Source of the DNA: a virus
Length of the DNA: 28,343 nucleotides
IMG/VR virus record: IMGVR_UViG_3300009481_000071
Location: 1 to 28,343 of that record
Strand: one strand, 5' to 3'
Position 1 is the first letter of the stretch. The number at the start of each line of letters is the position of its first letter. A program made the position numbers and the translations under genes. Shown one piece after another: positions 23,482 to 28,343 of the stretch. The notes under the pieces are model-generated. The model did not search any database, was not told the DNA's origin, and worked only from the letters and a program-made list of their open reading frames with translations.

Positions 23482-24393
23482 TTATGATGTTCCTGGAGAT
23501 CCATAAACACAACGTGGATCTGAGTAACCGTAGCTGTAACGCTCACGGGCTTTAAATCTTACGTTGCCTGTATCGAAATCGCCTTCCATCTTAGTAGACA
23601 TGCTTAAACGTTCAAAGTGAATAAATCCACGTGGAGCGTCTGTTTTCACAAACCATGCGTTAGCATCGTTTAAGAAGTGATTAACTGTGTAACCCTGTGG
23701 AAGCATTCCCATGTTTCTCATAGCGTTAACATCGTTATCAGCAGTCCCAGGACGTAATGTAGACTCAAGAAGTCTATCAGCTACGAACTGTAAGTTGGAT
23801 GGAACTATCAATTTAGTACCTTGTACGGACACTTTTAAACCGCGTTCGTCAACGTAACCGCCTATGTCTATTAAAGCATTTTCAAGACTAGTTTCGTTAA
23901 GGTCAGCAGCTGTTGTAGGTCTATTAGCAAATGTACTACCAGTTACCAATGGGTGAGATGTATTAACTAAACTTACACCATCACCACCTGTTATACTAGC
24001 TGTGAAAGCATCGTTTAATATAGTTGCACCTTTAACCTGTTTAGTGTGTGCCATACTTCTTGCTAAAGCTTTTGTATAACGAGAAGCTAGACGATCATAA
24101 AGATTATCTTCGATCGCTTCTTCTGTTATTGAGAAAGCTAATGCAATTGTTTCGTTATTATACCTTGCGGTATAAGCTTCTTGTGCATCGTCAAATGATA
24201 CTGCACCACCCTCGCTTTTAACGGGTGCTGCGCCAAAACCAGATAGCATTACTTCTTCTTCGAATGCTCTTTCTGATGATTCTGTATCAAAGATTTCTGC
24301 CGCTTCGTTTTCATACCTGTTATACTCAAGACCAAAAAGGGCGTTGAGTCCAGGTTCTAGCTCTTTGGCGAGCTGTGCTCTAGATATTGCCAT
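23482..24393 (-). CDS. Major capsid protein (Mu gpT-like, HK97 fold)
   Basis: At 303 residues it has the usual length for a gpT-like major head subunit. Characteristic parts are an N-terminal helix (SRAQLAKELEPGLNALFGLEYNRY), an acidic segment ending in FEEEVMLSGFGAAPVKSEGG, YNNETIALAFSITEEAIEDNLYDRL, then helix RYTKALARSMAHTKQVKGATILNDAF followed by LVNTSHPL. The latter half has IVPSNLQFVADRLL and a terminal block with ARERYSYGYSDPRCVYGS. The ribosome binding site AGGAAGGA is strong. It follows scaffold in the standard order and is followed by a GC-rich hairpin. It is the subunit of the icosahedral shell. No separate N-terminal delta domain or protease is evident. Confidence 0.88.
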   Translation of the reverse strand: MAISRAQLAKELEPGLNALFGLEYNRYENEAAEIFDTESSERAFEEEVMLSGFGAAPVKSEGGAVSFDDAQEAYTARYNNETIALAFSITEEAIEDNLYDRLASRYTKALARSMAHTKQVKGATILNDAFTASITGGDGVSLVNTSHPLVTGSTFANRPTTAADLNETSLENALIDIGGYVDERGLKVSVQGTKLIVPSNLQFVADRLLESTLRPGTADNDVNAMRNMGMLPQGYTVNHFLNDANAWFVKTDAPRGFIHFERLSMSTKMEGDFDTGNVRFKARERYSYGYSDPRCVYGSPGTS

Positions 24394-24407
24394 ATTTCAA
24401 GTCCTTC

Positions 24408-25049
24408 CTATACGCCGGTTGTTGAAACGGTACCTTGGACGATAGATCCAGTAGGTGCGTTAAAATGGTTATTAATACGAACGATTAAGCCAATTCCTAC
24501 AGCAGTAAAATCTGCATTTGCAGGATCGTCTTCAATGCCTACAATACGTAAAGGAAAAGTGTTAGTTGCTGCTGCTGTGCTTAAATCAACACTAGCTGAA
24601 GAAATACCAGTAGTTGTAGAACCACTGTTACCACTTGCCATTTGAACATTAGAAAAAACATCAGCTCTTACTAAAGCTTCTGTTGCTGCACCAGTGTTAA
24701 CACTAGTTGCTATTACAAACAGTTGATTAGGATCGTCGTACACGAAAGCCTTTACTGGGTGGTTACTATCCGCTCCAGATCCAGGCCAATAATTACTCCA
24801 GGTTGTTTTACCTGTTGTGCTAGAAACATATTCACACCCCCAAAACACACCTACTATAGAGACTGTTCCCCCTGCAGCAGCTTGTAAGTCATCAATAACT
24901 CCAGCAGCTGTAGGAATAACGGCTTGTCCTCTGTATAGTACGTTTGAATTGTCATAGGCGATTCTATATTCTGTGGCACCTGTAGTATTTGCACCTTGAC
25001 CAAGCATTTTTAAAGGTCTAAGTCCAAAAGCTCCATTAATATTTGCCAT
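24408..25049 (-). CDS. Probable capsid decoration or head structural protein (213 aa)
   Basis: The protein opens MANINGAFGLRPLKMLGQG, a beginning I associate with virion proteins encoded just before the capsid gene in many marine phages. The rest is Ser/Thr/Gly/Ala-rich, low in charge and probably beta-structured (for example YRGQAVIPTAAGVIDDL, VSIVGVFWGCEYVSS, FPLRIVGIEDDP, VGIGLIVRINNHFN). There is no signal peptide or membrane segment. The size and the place 14 bases upstream of the capsid gene fit a decoration protein or minor head protein. The start is supported by an AGAGG site inside a small hairpin. The exact role is inferred from context. Confidence 0.65.
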   Translation of the reverse strand: MANINGAFGLRPLKMLGQGANTTGATEYRIAYDNSNVLYRGQAVIPTAAGVIDDLQAAAGGTVSIVGVFWGCEYVSSTTGKTTWSNYWPGSGADSNHPVKAFVYDDPNQLFVIATSVNTGAATEALVRADVFSNVQMASGNSGSTTTGISSASVDLSTAAATNTFPLRIVGIEDDPANADFTAVGIGLIVRINNHFNAPTGSIVQGTVSTTGV

Positions 25050-25072
25050 TATAGTATATCCTCTTCTATAAT
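25048..25072 (-). promoter_or_regulatory. Hairpin presenting the ribosome binding site in its loop
   Basis: On the transcript, ATTATAG (25072-25066) pairs perfectly with CTATAAT (25054-25048). The 11-base loop AAGAGGATATA contains the ribosome binding site AGAGG for the 213-aa gene. The last two bases of the 3' arm belong to its ATG start codon. The stem is all A/U except one G-C pair, so it is weak. It could tune translation of an abundant virion protein. Confidence 0.35.
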
Positions 25073-25085
25073 ACGGTTAAAAAAA

Positions 25086-25583
25086 TTAGTCCTCACTCTT
25101 GCGAGAACCTCCAAATGTTACACGAGTTTCTCTTTCTGGCTTATGAATAGCCATTGCAGGATGCTGAGAACGAGCTAACTCATTATCAACAGCTGACATT
25201 TGATCGCGGGTTCGTGCCCGATAATAGTCATCTCGCTGTTTTGCGATTTCAATGGGTAACCTGCCAAGTAACAATCCACCTACTCCAATAACTCCGGCAT
25301 GTTTGCCATCGTCTATTGTTGGAGCATCAAAATCTGGGTATTCGTCTCCTCGTACTAATTCCCAACCTTCTCGTGACATGGCTGAAACATTTTTACGATC
25401 GTCAAAACCCATAACTTCTGCACGAATCCACCTATGAACATAACCTTCTGGTGGTTCCGGTGCTTCTAAAGCTGATGGTGGCTTCCAGGGCCCTCTGCGT
25501 GCATTTTTTTCGCGAGTGTCTTGAGCACGTGATATTCTCGTATTACTTTGGGGAGTTGTGTTCTCCGTTTTTTCGTTTGTCAT
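25086..25583 (-). CDS. Conserved head-module protein of unknown function (165 aa)
   Basis: This gene lies between scaffold and the probable decoration protein, with a clear AAGGAG site before its ATG. The N-terminus is polar and basic (residues 1-35, with RGPWKPPSALEAPEPPEGY). A compact central region, RWIRAEVMGFDDRKNVS then SREGWELVRGDEYPDF, is followed by IGVGGLLLGRLPIEIAKQRDDYY, a glycine-leucine turn leading into a helix. The tail is charged (FGGSRKSED). I recall similar proteins in this position in marine podoviruses but know of no assigned function. It may take part in prohead assembly or maturation (inference from position). Confidence 0.75.
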   Translation of the reverse strand: MTNEKTENTTPQSNTRISRAQDTREKNARRGPWKPPSALEAPEPPEGYVHRWIRAEVMGFDDRKNVSAMSREGWELVRGDEYPDFDAPTIDDGKHAGVIGVGGLLLGRLPIEIAKQRDDYYRARTRDQMSAVDNELARSQHPAMAIHKPERETRVTFGGSRKSED

Positions 25584-25587
25584 ATTT

Positions 25588-26484
25588 TTACTCCTTCACA
25601 TATTTTGCGTATTCTTCTAACGGTACGCCTAGTTTCTTTGCTATTGCTACTTGTGAGGGCGACAACCGCACACTTTTTCGTCCACCTTTGTTGCGGGATT
25701 TAGAAGTCTCAGCAGACGCAACTTTACGACTTCCTCCGTTAGTAGTCTGTGTTCCCAGCTTATGAGGAAACTCAGACGCTAATCTTTTATCGAGTTCAGC
25801 ATAATATGCTTCACTTGATGGGTCAAACCCTTCATCCTCAATTAAACGCCTGTGGATGCCAAATGAGGCATATGTCATAACTTCATCTTGACCAAACCAC
25901 TCATTTTTGTTAGCCCACGCTTCCGCTTTTGGATCTGGCGGCTGCTGCGTTTGTTGTGGCTGCTGCATTTGTTGAGGTACAGGTTGTTGAGTTTGAGGCG
26001 CAGGATCAATCTCTCCTATGGGTTTCTTTAACTTTGTTTTTTCAACTGTTAAAGTAGCCAAAGCTTCTTGCGCTTCTATAAGTCTGTCACTATCTCCAGA
26101 CTCATGTGCATCTTTCATTGCACGTTTTGCGCTATTAAGCTGAGATTCTATCCGTCCTCCAAATTCTTCTTGATATCCTTTATCTAAATTTTGTAAACGA
26201 TTTTTTAAAGACTCATTTTCTTTCTTAACGTTTTCTGCAAATTCAACCGCCGATTGTTTTTGGCGTTCTTCTTCGCGCATACGTTTAGTAAGTTTATCAA
26301 TACGGGTTTTAACACCTGCACTGTAATCTTCTAACTCATCTTTTTTTTCTTCATCTTTTTCTTCGATTATTTCAGTTTCTTTAGGTGGTTCCGTTTCGCT
26401 TTTAATTTGTTTAGCGTCAGGATTTACATCTACTTCTACGGCTTCTTCTTCCGCTTCGCCAACGTCTAGTTTTTCGTCTGCCAT
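25588..26484 (-). CDS. Capsid scaffolding protein
   Basis: The protein has the composition and layout of a phage scaffold. Residues 1-50 are very acidic. Residues 55-155 are charged and likely coiled coil. Residues 159-184 form a Pro/Gln-rich linker (repeated QQP). A conserved-looking globular block follows with NEWFGQDEVMTYASFGIHRRL and YYAELDKRLASEFP. The basic C-terminus ends RLSPSQVAIAKKLGVPLEEYAKYVKE, split by a likely turn at GVP. In known scaffolds such as P22 gp8, a basic C-terminal helical element binds the coat protein. It sits two genes before the capsid gene, as expected. The ribosome binding site is AAGGAG. No protease domain is seen, so it is not a scaffold-protease fusion. Confidence 0.8.
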   Translation of the reverse strand: MADEKLDVGEAEEEAVEVDVNPDAKQIKSETEPPKETEIIEEKDEEKKDELEDYSAGVKTRIDKLTKRMREEERQKQSAVEFAENVKKENESLKNRLQNLDKGYQEEFGGRIESQLNSAKRAMKDAHESGDSDRLIEAQEALATLTVEKTKLKKPIGEIDPAPQTQQPVPQQMQQPQQTQQPPDPKAEAWANKNEWFGQDEVMTYASFGIHRRLIEDEGFDPSSEAYYAELDKRLASEFPHKLGTQTTNGGSRKVASAETSKSRNKGGRKSVRLSPSQVAIAKKLGVPLEEYAKYVKE

Positions 26485-26514
26485 TTTATTACTCCTTTAA
26501 TAGCTTTCTACTTT

Positions 26515-26985
26515 CTATATATGTTTAACATCATCAGGTTCTAAAATTGTAGCAATCACTTCGTCATCATTAATGATACGAACTTCTCCGCCATCTATTT
26601 TAAAACGCGCTCCAGCGTATCGGCCAATACAAACCCATTGACCTTCGTTGCACCAAACAGGTTCGCCTGATCCAAACTTTGCAGGATCTTTATAAGCTAA
26701 AGGTCCTATTTTTAGTACATAAGCAACGACGGTTGCCAATTGCTCACGTTCTCGCACAGCATCGGGAATATAAATTCCTGAGTCTGTTGTAGCTTTCCCC
26801 ATATAAGGCATGACTAAAATACGCCATCCTGTTGGTTGAGGAAGTCTTTCCTTGAGGTTTTTCTCTATTAAACTCGGATCAAGAACTTTCGTGTCTTGCG
26901 GTTTATAAAGTGGTTCGACATTAATCTTCTTAGTTTTCTTCTTTGCTTTCGCAACGTGATCGGGCACATAAAGTGTTTTCGACAT
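26515..26985 (-). CDS. GroES-like co-chaperonin
   Basis: The protein matches the chaperonin-10 (GroES) fold from about residue 50 to 149. It begins with PTGWRILVMPYMG, where GroES proteins have their first strands. The segment TTDSGIYIPD (67-75) sits where the GroEL-binding mobile loop with its hydrophobic tripeptide is expected. The family's closing strands follow as VVAYVLKIGPLAY, WCNEGQWVCIGRYAG and a C-terminal RIINDDEVIATI. About 49 lysine-rich extra residues precede the domain, so the protein is longer (156 aa) than a typical GroES (about 97). By analogy with T4 gp31 it would cap the host GroEL and help fold a virion protein. Its position directly before scaffold and capsid makes the capsid protein the likely client (inference). 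The ribosome binding site is AAAGG. Confidence 0.85.
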   Translation of the reverse strand: MSKTLYVPDHVAKAKKKTKKINVEPLYKPQDTKVLDPSLIEKNLKERLPQPTGWRILVMPYMGKATTDSGIYIPDAVREREQLATVVAYVLKIGPLAYKDPAKFGSGEPVWCNEGQWVCIGRYAGARFKIDGGEVRIINDDEVIATILEPDDVKHI

Positions 26986-27000
26986 AAGTTTTACCTTTCA

Positions 27001-27198
27001 TTAGCTTTCTTCTTTCTCGTTTTTATCCAGAGCATCTTTAACTTCTTGCTCTGCAAATTGCAAACCTTTTAACTCGCCTGCCAGTTGGCGGTAGTCCTCC
27101 ATAGTTTTAGGACTACCAGCGAGTATGGCCTGTTCTGTTAATGCTATTCTTTCTTGTAACGCTTTAAGAATAGCATATGCAAAATTCAATGGATCCAC
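27001..27198 (-). CDS. Small helical phage protein (65 aa), GTG start
   Basis: The start is GTG, overlapping the stop of the upstream gene as TAGTG at 27198, with AGAGGATC as a plausible ribosome binding site. The protein is almost entirely predicted helix: a hydrophobic first helix (FAYAILKALQERIALTEQAIL), a short turn at SPKTMEDY, then a second helix (LAGELKGLQFAEQEVKDALDK) and an acidic tail. Similar small two-helix proteins occur near the head genes of marine phages. The function is unknown. The stop lies 16 bases before the GroES-like start. Confidence 0.75.
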   Translation of the reverse strand: MDPLNFAYAILKALQERIALTEQAILAGSPKTMEDYRQLAGELKGLQFAEQEVKDALDKNEKEES

Positions 27199-27911
27199 TA
27201 AAAAGATCCTCTAAACTTCGTTCCTTTTACCATCGCTCCTGTGCCACGAACACCTTCCGTTTCACCTAATGAAGCGCGTGAGTTATAACCTTGTATGATT
27301 TTAACGTCTGCTCCTACTTCCATAATACCTTCTTCTGCTAATGAATGTTGTTTATCAAAGTCGGCTTCGGATGGAGAATAGCCTGCGTCTTCTTGTCTTT
27401 CCATAGAAATACTTAAACGACTACCTTCTTCATCTCTAAACTCAATGTCAACACCGCCATGTGCATAGTTTTTAGCAACGCCACCATCTTTACGATTAAT
27501 TTTTTGATTTGGTCTTTTCCCAAAAGCACCGTAAGACTCAACACGACGATCTCTCATGCTTTGGCTTTTTGTTCTTTCAGCCCCAGTACGCATTCCTAAA
27601 GATTCGTCTTCCCTAGCAGCATAACCTTGGCCTCCTTTATTATAAGACATACGCTCACGTTGAATATCGGTCATCCGCTTTCTATTTTCTTTTCTAGTTG
27701 ATCTTCTTCTTTTTGCTCTTTCTATAGCCTCTTCTTTTTTAACATTGTTTTTAGCTCTTTTTATGTCTTCTACATCAGACTTTAAATCTATTTCATACTC
27801 AGTATCCGCTATAGATAAAATCTTTTTTCGTGCTTCTTTTATTTTCTTTTCTTCTTTTTTTATATCTTTTCTTGCTTCTAGACTCTTAATGTTAGGATTA
27901 TATTTGCCCAT
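27198..27911 (-). CDS. Charged helical phage protein (237 aa) with shared C-terminal motif
   Basis: Residues 1-90 are extremely rich in Lys, Arg and Glu and look like one long charged helix (KKEEKKIKEARKK, then KRRRSTRKENRKR). A middle block, DESLGMRTG followed by RDRRVESYGAFGKR, resembles a block I recall from marine phage proteins of unknown function. The C-terminal part is acidic, and the last residues are GAMVKGTKFRGSF, matching the ending of the two genes upstream. The start at 27911 has a good ribosome binding site (AAGGAG). The basic N-terminal region could bind nucleic acid or the acidic scaffold; this is inference. Confidence 0.8.
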   Translation of the reverse strand: MGKYNPNIKSLEARKDIKKEEKKIKEARKKILSIADTEYEIDLKSDVEDIKRAKNNVKKEEAIERAKRRRSTRKENRKRMTDIQRERMSYNKGGQGYAAREDESLGMRTGAERTKSQSMRDRRVESYGAFGKRPNQKINRKDGGVAKNYAHGGVDIEFRDEEGSRLSISMERQEDAGYSPSEADFDKQHSLAEEGIMEVGADVKIIQGYNSRASLGETEGVRGTGAMVKGTKFRGSF

Positions 27912-27926
27912 TATTCTTCTCCTTGG

Positions 27927-28154
27927 TTAATAGTTTCCACTAAAATTACGTCCTCGTATAGCTGCTCCACCTGTAAACATACTATCTCTTACGTTTGCTT
28001 CTTCAAAATCTAATGTGACTCCGCCTTCTGCTTTATTCATATTAGGCCATACTGTTTTAAAAAACTGCTCAAAAGACATGGTAGCAGAATAATCTGTGCC
28101 GTTGCCATCGTAAAAAGCAGCACGTGCTGCTTGTTTATCTTTGCTTTTTGCCAT
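27927..28154 (-). CDS. Small conserved phage protein (75 aa) with shared C-terminal motif
   Basis: A 75-residue protein starting at the ATG that overlaps the upstream stop (TAATG). The N-terminus is charged (MAKSKDKQAARAAF). The middle has aromatic residues (FEQFFKTVWPNM), and the end is GAAIRGRNFSGNY. Its last 13 residues fit the pattern G-x-[AM]-[IV]-[KR]-G-x-x-F-x-G-x-[FY]-stop, which the genes on both sides also carry. No signal peptide or membrane segment is seen. The function is unknown. Its place before scaffold and capsid suggests a head-assembly or internal virion role, which is inference only. Confidence 0.8.
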   Translation of the reverse strand: MAKSKDKQAARAAFYDGNGTDYSATMSFEQFFKTVWPNMNKAEGGVTLDFEEANVRDSMFTGGAAIRGRNFSGNY

Positions 28155-28343
28155 TAGAATATCCCCTTAAATGTAAAACCTTTAATAGCTACGCCTGCAC
28201 GACGGGCCATTCCGCCTCCAGCCATATTCATTTTAGATTGTTGTAAACGTCGTACTCCGCTGCTATGCGCTGCACCACCGCCCATAAAACCATCGCGATC
28301 GTTCATTTTCTTAGCTTTTGCTAACATTCCTTTAGCAGCGTTC
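28154..28343 (-). CDS. Small conserved phage protein, 5' end cut by window edge
   Basis: Only the last 62 codons are inside the window; the gene begins beyond the right edge. The visible part is basic and glycine-rich, with GGGAAHSSG, then RRLQQSKMNMAGGGMARR, and ends GVAIKGFTFKGIF. That ending follows the same pattern as the C-termini of the next two genes (see findings). The stop codon overlaps the start of the next gene in a TAATG junction at 28154, so the reading frame is well supported by context. It lies upstream of the GroES-like, scaffold and capsid genes. I do not recognise a function. Small proteins of this kind are common before the head genes of marine podoviruses (recollection, not a search). 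Confidence 0.75.
   Translation of the reverse strand, partial: NAAKGMLAKAKKMNDRDGFMGGGAAHSSGVRRLQQSKMNMAGGGMARRAGVAIKGFTFKGIF

Noticed and set aside
25055-25089. T run after the 165-aa gene as a terminator
   Set aside because: Seven T residues follow the stop, but only a 3-4 base stem (CTC/GAG around GCAA) precedes them, too weak to call a terminator.
1-28343. CRISPR array, tRNA or insertion sequence
   Set aside because: The repeats seen are in-frame protein repeats without spacers; no cloverleaf or transposase was noticed on either strand.

Overview
The window looks like the late, virion-building half of a tailed double-stranded DNA phage with a short tail (podovirus-like) from an A+T-rich, probably marine lineage. 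This placement rests on recognised protein families: a gpT-like HK97-fold capsid protein, a P22 gp4-like tail accessory protein, an SU10-type adaptor, a P22 gp10-like nozzle protein, very large internal virion proteins, and LamG/SPRY tail fibres. These resemble phages recovered from marine metagenomes and pelagiphage-like isolates. The host cannot be read from the sequence. I see no integrase, repressor, tRNA, CRISPR or insertion sequence. Terminase and portal genes are absent and would be expected beyond the right edge, because every gene lies on the minus strand and transcription runs from 28343 towards 1.

Layout in the direction of transcription. (1) 28343-27001: four small pre-head genes. 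Three of them in a row end in the same 13-residue C-terminal pattern. (2) 26985-22864: head module, with a GroES-like co-chaperonin, scaffold, a conserved 165-residue protein, a probable decoration protein, the major capsid protein and another small structural protein. RNA hairpins flank the capsid gene. (3) 22816-19763: connector and neck proteins, namely the 141- and 90-residue small proteins, the gp4-like protein, a 168-residue protein with a beta module, the SU10-like adaptor and a 96-residue protein. (4) 19761-13768: tail and fibre proteins, including two repeat proteins (repeat units of about 22 and exactly 52 residues), a LamG + SPRY lectin-like fibre and a probable fibre-associated protein. 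(5) 13764-10725: a 38-residue AT-hook peptide, the large gp10-like nozzle protein and three small genes. (6) 10724-1037: four internal or ejection proteins of 737, 343, 966 and 1177 residues. (7) 1037-1: lysis module, with a GH24 endolysin, a secreted tail-anchored cysteine protein and the first codons of another gene.

The genome is packed very tightly. At least twelve gene junctions are one-base overlaps (TAATG, or TAGTG once), which suggests translational coupling. The longest stretch with no gene is 117 bases (23365-23481, after the capsid gene), so there is no empty region over 300 bases. Three unlisted small genes (13648-13764, 11214-11372, 11047-11214) fill what would otherwise look like gaps.

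The most interesting signals are the shared C-terminal peptide of three adjacent genes next to the head module, the chaperonin cofactor placed just before scaffold and capsid, a textbook terminator touching a ribosome binding site inside the operon, and an AT-hook peptide in the tail region.
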